The position numbers and the translations under genes were made by a program. A stretch of DNA of 64,000 nucleotides from Streptomyces sp. Tue6028 (lineage in GTDB: Bacteria; Actinomycetota; Actinomycetes; Streptomycetales; Streptomycetaceae), in NCBI RefSeq assembly GCF_002300165.1, contig NZ_MLCE01000023.1, positions 1 through 64,000 on the forward strand, given 5' to 3'. The notes below the pieces were generated by a model, which saw only the letters and a list, made by a program, of their open reading frames with translations, did not search any database and was not told where the DNA came from. Shown here piece after piece: positions 35,308-44,524 of the stretch (the stretch's first letter is position 1; each line of letters opens with the position of its first letter).

Positions 35308-36339
35308 TCAGGACGTCAGCCAGTCGTCGACCCCCGCCAGCAGCTTCGCCCGTACGTCCTCCGGGGCCGCCGAACCGCGGATGGACTGGCGCGCCAGCTC
35401 GGCCAGCTCCGCGTCCGTGAAGGCGTGGTGGCGGCGGGCGATGTCGTACTGGGCGGCCAGGCGGGAACCGAAGAGCAGCGGATCGTCGGCGCCGAGCGCC
35501 ATCGGGACGCCCGCCTCGAACAAAGTGCGCAGGGGGACGTCCTCGGGCTTCTCGTAGACGCCCAGGGCGACGTTCGAGGCCGGACACACCTCACAGGTGA
35601 CCTGGCGGTCCGCGAGGCGCTTCAGCAGCCGCGGGTCCTCCGCGGCCCGCACCCCGTGGCCGATCCGGGAGGCGTGCAGGTCGTCCAGGCAGTCACGCAC
35701 CGAGGCCGGGCCGGTCAGCTCCCCGCCGTGCGGGGCGGACAGCAGCCCGCCGTCGCGCGCGATGGCGAAGGCCCGGTCGAAGTCCCGCGCCATGCCGCGC
35801 CGTTCGTCGTTGGAGAGCCCGAAACCGACGATGCCCCGGCCCGCGTAGCGCACCGCGAGACGGGCCAGCGTACGGGCGTCCAGCGGGTGCTTCATCCGGT
35901 TCGCGGCCACCAGGACGCGCATCCCGAGACCGGTGTCCCGCACCGCCGAGTCCACCGCGTCCAGGATCACCTCCAGCGCCGGGATGAGCCCGCCCAGACG
36001 CGGGGCGTACGACGTCGGGTCGACCTGGATCTCCAGCCAGCCCGAGCCGTCCCGCAGATCCTCCTCGGCGGCCTCGCGGACCAGCCGCTGGATGTCCTCG
36101 GGCTCCCTCAGACACGAGCGGGCCGCGTCGTACAGGCGCTGGAAGCGGAACCAGCCGCGCTCGTCGGTCGCCCGCAGTTTCGGCGGCTCCCCGCTGGTCA
36201 GCGCGTCGGTCAGCGCCTCCGGCAGCCGGACACCGTATTTGTCGGCCAGCTCCAGCAGGGTGGTGGACCGCATCGAACCGGTGAAGTGCAGGTGCAGATG
36301 GGCTTTCGGCAGCTCAGAGACATCACGTACACGCTCCAT
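35308..36339 (-). CDS. Adenosine deaminase-family protein
   Basis: Zinc amidohydrolase of 343 residues, purine salvage. Metal ligands and catalytic residues are present: KAHLHLHFTGSM near residue 15, HGGE (AHGGELTG), SRIGHGVRAAE and ALGADDPLLFG with the Asp pair. The substrate could be adenosine or a related nucleoside such as aminodeoxyfutalosine; sequence alone does not settle it. The ATG at 36339 is preferred to a GTG at 36357. Same strand as aspC, with about 225 bases between. Confidence 0.88.
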   Translation of the reverse strand: MERVRDVSELPKAHLHLHFTGSMRSTTLLELADKYGVRLPEALTDALTSGEPPKLRATDERGWFRFQRLYDAARSCLREPEDIQRLVREAAEEDLRDGSGWLEIQVDPTSYAPRLGGLIPALEVILDAVDSAVRDTGLGMRVLVAANRMKHPLDARTLARLAVRYAGRGIVGFGLSNDERRGMARDFDRAFAIARDGGLLSAPHGGELTGPASVRDCLDDLHASRIGHGVRAAEDPRLLKRLADRQVTCEVCPASNVALGVYEKPEDVPLRTLFEAGVPMALGADDPLLFGSRLAAQYDIARRHHAFTDAELAELARQSIRGSAAPEDVRAKLLAGVDDWLTS

Positions 36340-36564
36340 CCCAGGATCCTGCCGCACCTCCCCGCCCTCCCGGTAGCTGTTTCCTCTTTAGTGGCCTTGA
36401 TCGCACGGACGAACGGGCCGGCTCCCCGCGGCCGGACGGCACCCGACCGGGCCTGCCGGCCGGGGCGCCCCAAGCGGACGGGCCGCCTCCCCGAAGGGAA
36501 ACGGCCCGCACACGCGCGTGCAGCGCGACATCGAGAACGACGCCCCCGAGGGCGTACGAGAACG

Positions 36565-37791
36565 TCAGTCCCGCGCCTCGGCCAGCAGCTTCTGGATCCG
36601 CGAGACACCCTCGACGAGGTCCTCGTCACCGAGGGCGTACGACAGACGCAGGTAGCCCGGCGTGCCGAAGGCCTCGCCCGGGACGACCGCGACCTCGGCC
36701 TCCTCCAGGATCAGCGCGGCCAGCTCGACGGTGTCCTGCGGGCGCTTGCCGCGGATCTCCTTGCCGAGCAGGCCCTTGACCGACGGGTACGCGTAGAAGG
36801 CGCCCTCGGGCTCCGGGCAGAGCACGCCGTCGATCTCGTTCAGCATGCGCACGATGGTCTTGCGGCGGCGGTCGAAGGCCTCGCGCATCTCGGCGACGGC
36901 CTCCAGGCCGCCCGAGACGGCGGCGAGCGCGGCGACCTGCGCCACGTTGGAGACGTTGGACGTGGCGTGCGACTGGAGGTTCGTCGCGGCCTTGACGACG
37001 TCCTTCGGGCCGATGACCCAGCCCACGCGCCAGCCGGTCATCGCGTACGTCTTGGCGACGCCGTTGACCACGATGCACTTGTCGCGCAGCTCGGGCACGA
37101 CCACCGGCAGCGAGTGGAACTCGGCGTCCCCGTAGACCAGGTGCTCGTAGATCTCGTCGGTCAGGACCCACAGGCCCTTCTCGGCGGCCCAGCGGCCGAT
37201 CTCCTCGATCTGCTCGCGGGTGTAGACCGCACCGGTCGGGTTCGACGGGGAGACGAACAGCAGCACCTTCGTGTTCTCGGTGCGGGCGGCCTCCAGCTGC
37301 TCGACCGAGACGCGGTAGCCGGTGGTCTCGTCGGCGACGACCTCCACCGGCACACCGCCGGCGAGACGGATCGACTCCGGGTACGTCGTCCAGTACGGCG
37401 CCGGGACGATGACCTCGTCGCCCGGGTCGAGGATCGCGGCGAAGGCCTCGTAGATGGCCTGCTTGCCGCCGTTGGTGACCAGGACCTGGGCGGCCTCCAC
37501 CTCGTAGCCGGAGTCGCGCAGGGTCTTCGCCGCGATGGCGGACTTCAGCTCGGGCAGACCCCCGGCCGGCGTGTAGCGGTGGTACTTCGGGTTCTTGCAC
37601 GCCTCGATGGCGGCCTCGACGATGTAGCCCGGGGTCGGGAAGTCGGGCTCACCGGCGCCGAAGCCGATCACCGGACGCCCGGCGGCCTTGAGGGCCTTGG
37701 CCTTGGCGTCCACGGCGAGGGTGGCGGACTCGGAGATCGCGCCGACTCGGGCGGAGACCCGGCGCTCGGTGGGAGGGGTTGCAGCGCTCAT
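36565..37791 (-). CDS. aspC: Pyridoxal phosphate-dependent aspartate aminotransferase
   Basis: Fold-type I aminotransferase, 408 residues. It has IGFGAGEPDFPTPGYI, YTPAGGLPELKSAIA, LFVSPSNPTGAVYT with the conserved Asn, the Asp/Tyr of VLTDEIYEHLVY, the PLP lysine in NGVAKTYAMTGWRVGW and the substrate Arg in PGYLRLSYAL. It converts oxaloacetate and glutamate to aspartate and 2-oxoglutarate. The ATG at 37791 gives MSAATPPTE; an ATG three codons upstream is possible. Its position next to secE is conserved in streptomycetes. Confidence 0.94.
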   Translation of the reverse strand: MSAATPPTERRVSARVGAISESATLAVDAKAKALKAAGRPVIGFGAGEPDFPTPGYIVEAAIEACKNPKYHRYTPAGGLPELKSAIAAKTLRDSGYEVEAAQVLVTNGGKQAIYEAFAAILDPGDEVIVPAPYWTTYPESIRLAGGVPVEVVADETTGYRVSVEQLEAARTENTKVLLFVSPSNPTGAVYTREQIEEIGRWAAEKGLWVLTDEIYEHLVYGDAEFHSLPVVVPELRDKCIVVNGVAKTYAMTGWRVGWVIGPKDVVKAATNLQSHATSNVSNVAQVAALAAVSGGLEAVAEMREAFDRRRKTIVRMLNEIDGVLCPEPEGAFYAYPSVKGLLGKEIRGKRPQDTVELAALILEEAEVAVVPGEAFGTPGYLRLSYALGDEDLVEGVSRIQKLLAEARD

Positions 37792-37926
37792 GGCACCCAT
37801 CGTTTCAGACCCGAAACGCCCCCGGCACGCGGGTTTCACGGACTGAACATCCACAGAACATCCGTCCGGATCCGGACGGCTCACCAGTGGATCTTCGTCA
37901 TGGGAGGCCCGTGCGGACACTTTCTG

Positions 37927-37956
37927 TTCGACGCCCGGCCCAGGAGCACGTACACT
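37927..37956 (+). promoter_or_regulatory. Candidate promoter of the tRNA-Trp-secE-nusG unit
   Basis: TTCGAC and TACACT are spaced by 18 bases, about 85 bases upstream of tRNA-Trp. Confidence 0.4.
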
Positions 37957-38039
37957 CTCACCTCGTTGGCCTTCACCGGCCGCACTCACCCGGTGCACAA
38001 CGAGCACCCGGGCGAATGCGGTACGTTGGGGGAAATCAA

Positions 38040-38112
38040 AGGGTCGTAGCTCAATTGGTAGAGCACTGGTCTCCAAAACCAGCGGTTGGGGGTTCAAGTC
38101 CCTCCGGCCCTG
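38040..38112 (+). tRNA. tRNA-Trp (CCA)
   Basis: 73 bases. Acceptor AGGGTCG/CGGCCCT, discriminator G, anticodon stem CTGGT/ACCAG around CTCCAAA (anticodon CCA), T-arm GGGGG-TTCAAGT-CCCTC. The usual bacterial neighbour of secE. Confidence 0.97.
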
Positions 38113-38219
38113 CTACACACTCCTTCGCCAGGATGTGTGCGCATGTACGTACTGCAATGCACCGCCGTGCGGCTCAACCGGGCGCGGCACGGCCACGACC
38201 CGGAATCAGGTGAGGACGA

Positions 38220-38501
38220 GTGACGGACGCCGTGGGCTCCATCGACATGCCTGATGCCGAGGCGCCCGAGTCCAAGAAGAAGCCCCGCAAGGGCGGTAAG
38301 CGTGCCAAGCAGGGCCCGCTGAAGCGCCTTGCCACCTTCTACCGCCAGATCATCGCGGAGCTCCGCAAGGTCGTCTGGCCGACTCGCAACCAGCTGACGA
38401 CGTACACCACAGTGGTGATTGTCTTCGTTGTCATCATGATCGCCTTGGTGACCGTGATTGACTATGGGCTCAACCACGCCGCCAAGTACGTCTTCGGCTG
38501 A
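38220..38501 (+). CDS. secE: Preprotein translocase subunit SecE
   Basis: Small membrane subunit of the SecYEG channel, 93 residues. A hydrophilic Lys-rich N-terminus (SKKKPRKGGKRAKQG) is followed by the amphipathic helix block FYRQIIAELRKVVWPTRNQL and one membrane helix (TTVVIVFVVIMIALVTVI). Single-helix form as in other actinobacteria. GTG start; a hairpin at 38509-38539 separates it from nusG. Confidence 0.96.
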   Translation: MTDAVGSIDMPDAEAPESKKKPRKGGKRAKQGPLKRLATFYRQIIAELRKVVWPTRNQLTTYTTVVIVFVVIMIALVTVIDYGLNHAAKYVFG

Positions 38502-38508
38502 GCCGAGA

Positions 38509-38539
38509 GCGAAGGGCGCCGTCACCGGCGCCCCTTTCG
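38509..38539 (+). terminator. Hairpin between secE and nusG
   Basis: GCGAAGGGCGCCG and CGGCGCCCCTTTCGC pair with a one-base bulge and a TCAC loop. Partial terminator or processing site inside the operon. Confidence 0.55.
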
Positions 38540-38578
38540 CGTGTTCCACCCCCATGCATCCAGGAAGAAGCAGCCACC

Positions 38579-39439
38579 GTGTCTGACCCGAACCTGAACG
38601 ACGCCTCCGAGTCGGTCGAGTCCGTCGAGGACGAGCTCGACATCGTGGAGGGCGCGGACACCGAGGACCCGGACGAGGTCGACGCTGCCGACGCCGAAGC
38701 CGGCGAGCCCGCCGAAGAGGACGCCCTCCACGTCGAGGACGAGTCCGGTGAGGACGTCGAGGACGAAGAGGTCTCCGAGGAGGCCCTCGACGAGGAAGAG
38801 GCCGAGGAAGAGGCCGAGCCCGTCGACCCCGTCACCGCGCTGCGCGAGGAACTGCGCACCCTCCCCGGCGAGTGGTACGTCATCCACACCTACGCCGGTT
38901 ACGAGAACCGCGTGAAGACCAACCTCGAACAGCGCGCCGTCTCGCTGAACGTCGAGGACTTCATCTTCCAGGCCGAGGTGCCGCAGGAAGAGGTCGCGCA
39001 GATCAAGAACGGCGAGCGCAAGACGATCAAGCAGAACAAGCTCCCGGGCTACGTCCTGGTCCGCATGGACCTGACGAACGAGTCCTGGGGTGTCGTCCGC
39101 AACACTCCCGGCGTCACCGGCTTCGTGGGCAACGCCTACGACCCGTACCCGCTGACCCTGGACGAGATCGTCAAGATGCTCGCACCCGAGGCCGAGGAGA
39201 AGGCGGCCCGCGAGGCCGCCGAGGCCGAGGGCAAGCCCGCCCCGCAGCGCAAGGTCGAGGTCCAGGTGCTGGACTTCGAGGTCGGCGACTCGGTCACCGT
39301 CACCGACGGCCCCTTCGCCACGCTGCAGGCGACCATCAACGAGATCAACGCCGACTCGAAGAAGGTCAAGGGCCTCGTCGAGATCTTCGGCCGCGAGACC
39401 CCGGTCGAGCTCTCCTTCGACCAGATCCAGAAGAACTGA
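38579..39439 (+). CDS. nusG: Transcription termination/antitermination factor NusG
   Basis: RNA polymerase-associated factor, 286 residues. An acidic extension occupies about the first 95 residues (runs of Glu/Asp such as EEEAEEEAE). The NGN domain follows (EWYVIHTYAGYENRVKTNLE, LPGYVLVRMDLTNESWGVVR, TPGVTGFVGN) and then the C-terminal KOW domain (FEVGDSVTVTDGPFATLQ). The extension makes it about 100 residues longer than E. coli NusG, as known for streptomycetes. GTG start at 38579. Confidence 0.96.
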   Translation: MSDPNLNDASESVESVEDELDIVEGADTEDPDEVDAADAEAGEPAEEDALHVEDESGEDVEDEEVSEEALDEEEAEEEAEPVDPVTALREELRTLPGEWYVIHTYAGYENRVKTNLEQRAVSLNVEDFIFQAEVPQEEVAQIKNGERKTIKQNKLPGYVLVRMDLTNESWGVVRNTPGVTGFVGNAYDPYPLTLDEIVKMLAPEAEEKAAREAAEAEGKPAPQRKVEVQVLDFEVGDSVTVTDGPFATLQATINEINADSKKVKGLVEIFGRETPVELSFDQIQKN

Positions 39440-39466
39440 CGTTCTTTCGGATCCACTGCTTCCGAA

Positions 39467-39534
39467 CAGGTCAGACGGGCTCTCACTGGGGGCACCTCCC
39501 GCTTGCGGGAGACCGTCTGACCTGCTCGGTTTTT
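39467..39534 (+). terminator. Terminator between nusG and rplK
   Basis: CAGGTCAGACGG pairs with CCGTCTGACCTG, with an inner CTCCCGC/GCGGGAG hairpin in the loop, and ends in GGTTTTT. Confidence 0.88.
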
Positions 39535-39631
39535 GGCCGCGCGAGGATACCCGTTATCGTTGTGCGGTATGCCTCCATCCGGATGAACCGGACGGAAGCT
39601 GAAAACTCTCACTAGGACCCGGAGAGAGCAC

Positions 39632-40066
39632 ATGCCTCCCAAGAAGAAGAAGGTCACGGGGCTCATCAAGCTCCAGATCCAGGCCGGCGCCGCCAACCCG
39701 GCTCCGCCGGTCGGCCCGGCGCTGGGTCAGCACGGCGTCAACATCATGGAGTTCTGCAAGGCCTACAACGCCGCGACCGAGTCGCAGCGCGGTTGGGTCA
39801 TCCCGGTGGAGATCACGGTCTACGAGGACCGTTCCTTCACCTTCATCACCAAGACGCCGCCGGCCGCCAAGATGATCCTCAAGGCCGCGGGTGTCGAGAA
39901 GGGCTCCGGCGAGCCGCACAAGACCAAGGTCGCCAAGATCACCGAGGCGCAGGTCCGCGAGATCGCCACCACCAAGATGCCCGACCTCAACGCCAACGAC
40001 CTGGACGCCGCCGCGAAGATCATCGCCGGCACCGCCCGTTCCATGGGCATCACGGTCGAGGGCTGA
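39632..40066 (+). CDS. rplK: 50S ribosomal protein L11
   Basis: Ribosomal protein of 144 residues binding the GTPase centre of 23S rRNA. It starts [20 protein letters not shown] and has [20 protein letters not shown], the proline-rich thiostrepton-contact region. ATG has GGAGAG upstream. First gene of the L11-L1 operon. Confidence 0.97.
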
Positions 40067-40142
40067 CACCCACCTTCAGGACAACCGTGGAAGGGCCTGC
40101 TCGGCCCGCACCACGACTCCTCAGAACACATCAGGAGCAGTA

Positions 40143-40868
40143 GTGAGCAAGCGCAGCAAGTCTCTCCGCGCTGCGGACGCCAAGGTCGACCGGGACAAGC
40201 TCTACGCCCCGCTCGAGGCCGTCCGCCTCGCCAAGGAGACCTCCACGACCAAGTTCGACGGCACCGTCGAGGTCGCCTTCCGTCTGGGTGTCGACCCGCG
40301 CAAGGCCGACCAGATGGTCCGTGGCACCGTGAACCTCCCGCACGGCACCGGCAAGACCGCCCGGGTCCTGGTCTTCGCGACCGGTGAGCGTGCCGAGGCC
40401 GCGACTGCCGCGGGCGCCGACATCGTCGGCTCCGACGAGCTGATCGACGAGGTGGCGAAGGGCCGTCTGGACTTCGACGCCGTCGTCGCCACCCCGGACC
40501 TCATGGGCAAGGTCGGTCGCCTCGGCCGTGTCCTCGGTCCCCGTGGTCTCATGCCGAACCCCAAGACCGGCACCGTGACCCCGGACGTCGCGAAGGCTGT
40601 CACCGAGATCAAGGGTGGCAAGATCGAGTTCCGCGTCGACAAGCACTCGAACCTGCACTTCATCATCGGCAAGGTGTCCTTCGACGACACCAAGCTGGTG
40701 GAGAACTACGGCGCCGCGCTCGAAGAGATCCTTCGTCTGAAGCCGTCGGCCGCCAAGGGTCGCTACATCAAGAAGGCCGCGATCAGCACCACGATCGGCC
40801 CCGGCGTTCCGGTCGACCCGAACCGCACCCGCAACCTCCTCGTCGAGGAGGACCCGGCCGCCGTCTGA
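40143..40868 (+). CDS. rplA: 50S ribosomal protein L1
   Basis: Ribosomal protein of 241 residues, L1 stalk. Family blocks: FDGTVEVAFRLGVDPRKADQ, VRGTVNLPHGTGK, LGPRGLMPNPKTGTVT and the C-terminal TIGPGVPVDPNR. The GTG at 40143 has AGGAG upstream; longer frames overlap rplK and are rejected. Terminator follows at 40914. Confidence 0.97.
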   Translation: MSKRSKSLRAADAKVDRDKLYAPLEAVRLAKETSTTKFDGTVEVAFRLGVDPRKADQMVRGTVNLPHGTGKTARVLVFATGERAEAATAAGADIVGSDELIDEVAKGRLDFDAVVATPDLMGKVGRLGRVLGPRGLMPNPKTGTVTPDVAKAVTEIKGGKIEFRVDKHSNLHFIIGKVSFDDTKLVENYGAALEEILRLKPSAAKGRYIKKAAISTTIGPGVPVDPNRTRNLLVEEDPAAV

Positions 40869-40913
40869 GCCCTGAGCTCACCCCGGTGACCGCGTCGCGC
40901 ACGCGTTCTTGAC

Positions 40914-40948
40914 ACGGGCCCCGCAACCTTTCGAGGTGCGGGGCCCGT
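40914..40948 (+). terminator. Terminator after rplA
   Basis: ACGGGCCCCGCA pairs perfectly with TGCGGGGCCCGT over an 11-base loop. Confidence 0.8.
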
Positions 40949-41035
40949 CCATGTCTGCGGACGAAGAATCCGGATACGTGTGTCAGTGGGCTGCGCTAGC
41001 GTGCAGGACACAGATTTCGCATAGGGGTGGGACGA

Positions 41036-41950
41036 ATGAAGAGCACGACCGTGCGTCGCGTGACCCTCTCGATCGCGCTGGTCAGCGCGCTGACAGGGGT
41101 GGCCGCCTGCAATTCCTCGGACTCCTCGGGGGGCTCCGGCAAGGACGACAAGGCGGTGCACAAGGGCACCACGCACGTCAGTCCCGTAGCCGCCCTGCGC
41201 TCCGCGGAGAAGTCCACCGACTCCGCCGACTCCGCCAAGGTCGAGTCGACGACGACCATGGGCACGCTGATGTCCATGAAGGCCGACGGAGTCATGGGCT
41301 GGGCCGACGGCCTCACCGGCAACCTGACCATCACGTACACCGGCGGCACCATGGCCGACACGATGCGTCAGACGGGCAGCACGTCGATGCAGGCCCGCTA
41401 CCTGCCCGACGCCTACTACGCGCGGATGAGCGACAAGTTCGCCCAGCAGGCGGGCGGCAAGCACTGGATCCGGTACGGGTACGACGACCTCGCCAAGCTC
41501 GGCGGCGGCTCCGGCGCGTATCTGAAGGACCAGATGCAGAACACCACGCCGAACCAGTCCGTGAAGCTCCTGCTGGCCTCCGGCGACGTCCGCAAGGTCG
41601 GCGAGGAGACGGTGCGCGGCGAGCAGGCCACGCACTACTCCGGCACCGTGGACGTCGCGGACCTCGCCACCAAGAACTCCAGCCTCAGCGCCGGCCAGCT
41701 GGCCGACCTGAAGAAGCAGCTCACCCAGGCCGGCGTCAGCACGGAGCAGATCGACATCTGGGTCAACGGCGACGACCTGCTGGTCAAGAAGGTCGAGAAG
41801 GGCGAGCTGTCCACCGGCACCATGTCCTCCACGGCCTACTACAGCGACTACGGCGTGAAGGTCTCGGCCGAGGAGCCGCCGGCCGGCGACACCGCCGACT
41901 TCAAGGACCTCATGCAGCAGCAGGGCGCGACCGGCGGCACCAGCTCCTGA
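41036..41950 (+). CDS. Lipoprotein (LppX/LprG-like), first of two between rplA and rplJ
   Basis: Secreted lipoprotein of 304 residues. The signal peptide MKSTTVRRVTLSIALVSALT ends in a lipobox GVAAC. The mature part begins with a Ser/Gly/Asp linker and then a domain of alternating strands with recurrent stretches such as GKHWIRYGYDDLAKL and VGEETVRGEQATHYSGTVDV, which also occur in the next gene, so the two are paralogues. It resembles actinobacterial lipid-binding lipoproteins in layout; the ligand is unknown. ATG 41036 preferred over GTG 41027. Confidence 0.85.
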   Translation: MKSTTVRRVTLSIALVSALTGVAACNSSDSSGGSGKDDKAVHKGTTHVSPVAALRSAEKSTDSADSAKVESTTTMGTLMSMKADGVMGWADGLTGNLTITYTGGTMADTMRQTGSTSMQARYLPDAYYARMSDKFAQQAGGKHWIRYGYDDLAKLGGGSGAYLKDQMQNTTPNQSVKLLLASGDVRKVGEETVRGEQATHYSGTVDVADLATKNSSLSAGQLADLKKQLTQAGVSTEQIDIWVNGDDLLVKKVEKGELSTGTMSSTAYYSDYGVKVSAEEPPAGDTADFKDLMQQQGATGGTSS

Positions 41951-42152
41951 GAACCGGCGTCGGCGGGTGCGGCGTGCGCGCCGCACCCCCGCCCGGCCCC
42001 GGGCACGCGGGGCCTCGCTCTGCCCCGCGCCCGCCCGAGCCGGCTCCCGCCCGCCCCGTCCGCCCCACAGGAATTCAAGAGGACCACCCGCACCCCTTGG
42101 GATACGCTCACGGCCAGTCTGTGTATCACTCAAGTGTTTCCTGGGGGGAAGC

Positions 42153-43016
42153 ATGGGGATTTCTGTTCGCGCAACCGTGCGACGCGGGGCGACCGGAGCG
42201 GCGCTGGCCGCGCTGGTCCTCGGCGGCGGCGCTGTCGGCTGCTCCAAGTCGAAGGCCGAGGACGAGCCGAAGATGGCACCCGCCGCGGCCGTCGCCAGAG
42301 CGGCCAAGAACAGCGAGGACATCACGTCGCTGCGCTACCGGATGAGCGGCACGGTCCCGGAGTCGGGCCGGGTCAAGGCCACCGCGGCGATGAACATGGA
42401 GCCGCTGGCCATGAGCATGAAGATCACGGCGTCCGGCCAGGACGGCGGCACGACGGAGCTGCGGATCGTCGACAAGGCCATGTACCTGGGCGGGGGCGAG
42501 GACGCCGCCAAGGAACTCGACGGCAAGCACTGGATGAAGTTCGACATGTCCGGGATGGCCGAGCGCGGGGACGGCTCCCCGGGGTTCGACGCGAGCAAGC
42601 TCTCCGACCAGGCCGACCAGAACCCCGCCCAGGAGTCCACCTTCCTGTCCGGCTCCAAGGACGTGAAGAAGGTCGGCGCCGAGAAGGTCGACGGCGTCGA
42701 GACCACCCACTACAAGGGCACGATCACCCTCGACGCCCTGCGCGCGAGCTTCAAGGACGAGAAGAAGTCGACCCGCGAGCGCCGCGAGAAGAGCCTCAAG
42801 CAGTACGAGGACCTGGGCATCGACAAGCTCACGATGGACATGTGGATCGACGGCGACGACCACACCAAGCAGTTCCGCACGCGCGCCGACGCGGACAAGG
42901 GCCCGTTCGACGTGACCATCACCTTCCTCGACTTCAACAAGCCGGTGTCGATCAAGGCCCCGGCCGCCGGTGACACCGTCGACCTCGCCGAGATGCTGAA
43001 GGGCGCCCAGGGCTGA
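42153..43016 (+). CDS. Lipoprotein (LppX/LprG-like), second of two between rplA and rplJ
   Basis: Secreted lipoprotein of 287 residues. The signal MGISVRATVRRGATGAALAA ends in a lipobox GAVGC. The shared family core reads GKHWMKFDMSGMAE and KKVGAEKVDGVETTHYKGTI. ATG has GGGGGGAA upstream. It sits about 200 bases after its paralogue and before the rplJ promoter. Placement inside a ribosomal protein region is an actinobacterial peculiarity rather than evidence of a ribosomal role. Confidence 0.85.
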   Translation: MGISVRATVRRGATGAALAALVLGGGAVGCSKSKAEDEPKMAPAAAVARAAKNSEDITSLRYRMSGTVPESGRVKATAAMNMEPLAMSMKITASGQDGGTTELRIVDKAMYLGGGEDAAKELDGKHWMKFDMSGMAERGDGSPGFDASKLSDQADQNPAQESTFLSGSKDVKKVGAEKVDGVETTHYKGTITLDALRASFKDEKKSTRERREKSLKQYEDLGIDKLTMDMWIDGDDHTKQFRTRADADKGPFDVTITFLDFNKPVSIKAPAAGDTVDLAEMLKGAQG

Positions 43017-43400
43017 CCCGCCGCGGGCCGGCCGGACCCGTCGGGTCCCGGCCCCGGCCCCGGCCCGCCCGCCCCGTTCCGGGGCCGGTGAGTGCCGGCC
43101 CGTGGGTCCCGGGGGAGCGCCCCTTGACGGATTTGCTCGGCGGCGCCCCCTTCACGTACTGTTCTCCAGAAGCCAAAGACCGCTGGTCGTTGCCGTGTGC
43201 TCGTAAGAGGACGTGGTGGCCGAAGGATCCGCTGAACTGCGGACGACCCGCGCAGGTGACTGTGGATGTGCTCCCGGAGTCCGCTTGCCCAGCAAGTGAA
43301 CGTACCGGTCGAGCTACGCCCCGAGCGCCTGCGCCGGGGCGTTTCGTTTTCCCCAGCCCCTTCCGAGCGGTCCTCATCACCCGGAAGGAGGCCACGCTCT
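43017..43400 (+). promoter_or_regulatory. rplJ leader region (L10 leader)
   Basis: A 384-base region upstream of rplJ with a promoter (TTGCTC at 43133-43138, 18 bases, TACTGT at 43157-43162) and a leader of about 230 bases. Long structured leaders before rplJ are typical and bind the L10-L7/L12 complex for feedback control. The terminator-like hairpin at its end is listed separately. Confidence 0.65.
43316..43350 (+). terminator. Terminator-like attenuator in the rplJ leader
   Basis: ACGCCCCG pairs with CGGGGCGT over an 11-base loop and is followed by TTCGTTTT, only 51 bases before the rplJ ATG. This is the form of an intrinsic terminator placed to reduce read-through into rplJL. Confidence 0.65.
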
Positions 43401-43931
43401 ATGGCAAGGCCCGACAAGGCTGCCGCGGTAGCCGAGCTCGCGGACCAGTTCCGCAGCTCGAACGCCGCTGTGCTGACCGAGTACCGGGGTCTCACCGTGG
43501 CGCAGCTCAAGACGCTGCGTCGTTCGCTCGGTGACGACGCCCAGTACGCCGTGGTGAAGAACACGCTGACCAAGATTGCGGCCAACGAGGCCGGGATCTC
43601 CACGCTCGACGACCTGTTCAACGGTCCGACGGCGGTCGCTTTCATCACCGGTGACCCGGTGGTGTCGGCGAAGGGTCTTCGTGACTTCGCCAAGGACAAC
43701 CCGAACCTCGTCATCAAGGGCGGTGTCCTTGACGGCAAGGCGCTGTCCGCCGACGAGATCAAGAAGCTTGCGGACCTCGAGTCCCGCGAGGTTCTGCTCG
43801 CCAAGCTGGCGGGTGCCTTCAAGGGCAAGCAGACGCAGACTGCGCAGCTCTTCCAGGCGCTTCCCTCGAAGCTCGTCCGCACCGTGGACGCTCTTCGTGC
43901 CAAGCAGGACGAGCAGGGCGGTGCCGAGTAA
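43401..43931 (+). CDS. rplJ: 50S ribosomal protein L10
   Basis: Ribosomal protein of 176 residues, base of the L7/L12 stalk. It starts MARPDKAAAVAELADQFRSS and has VLTEYRGLTVAQLKTLR and YAVVKNTLTKIAANEAG; the C-terminal helix binds L7/L12 dimers. ATG at 43401 has GGAAGGAGG upstream. Longer frames through the leader are rejected. Confidence 0.97.
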   Translation: MARPDKAAAVAELADQFRSSNAAVLTEYRGLTVAQLKTLRRSLGDDAQYAVVKNTLTKIAANEAGISTLDDLFNGPTAVAFITGDPVVSAKGLRDFAKDNPNLVIKGGVLDGKALSADEIKKLADLESREVLLAKLAGAFKGKQTQTAQLFQALPSKLVRTVDALRAKQDEQGGAE

Positions 43932-44044
43932 TTCGGCTCGCACGTTGACCGACGCCGCCTGAGGCGACGGTCGAAGCGGGCCGAAAGTACGCCCGCCGAC
44001 ATGTACATCCGGCACCAGCCGAATTAGTGGAAGGATCGCCCATC

Positions 44045-44428
44045 ATGGCGAAGCTCAGCCAGGAAGACCTGCTCGCTCAGTTCGAGGAGATGACCCTCAT
44101 CGAGCTCTCCGAGTTCGTGAAGGCCTTCGAGGAGAAGTTCGACGTCACCGCCGCCGCGGCCGTCGCCGTTGCCGCCCCGGGCGCCCCCGGTGCCCCGGCC
44201 GAGGCCGCTGAGGAGAAGGACGAGTTCGACGTCATCCTCACGGGCGCCGGCGACAAGAAGATCCAGGTCATCAAGGTCGTGCGCGAGCTGACCTCCCTGG
44301 GTCTGAAGGAGGCCAAGGACCTCGTCGACGGCACCCCGAAGCCGGTCCTGGAGAAGGTCAACAAGGAGGCCGCGGACAAGGCTGCCGAGGCCCTCAAGGG
44401 CGCCGGTGCGGCCGTCGAGGTCAAGTAA
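44045..44428 (+). CDS. rplL: 50S ribosomal protein L7/L12
   Basis: Ribosomal stalk protein of 127 residues. It has the N-terminal dimer domain (MAKLSQEDLLAQFEEMTLIE), an Ala/Pro-rich hinge and a C-terminal factor-binding domain (EFDVILTGAGDKKIQVIKVV, GLKEAKDLVDGTPKPV). ATG at 44045; GAAGGA upstream. Confidence 0.97.
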   Translation: MAKLSQEDLLAQFEEMTLIELSEFVKAFEEKFDVTAAAAVAVAAPGAPGAPAEAAEEKDEFDVILTGAGDKKIQVIKVVRELTSLGLKEAKDLVDGTPKPVLEKVNKEAADKAAEALKGAGAAVEVK

Positions 44429-44524
44429 GACCTCACGGTCCCCGCGGACCGTACCCGCGAGCTGAAGCAGCTCTCTCCGGCGGCGCCACGAGGCGTTCCG
44501 GCGGCGCTGTAACGCTGACGCACT

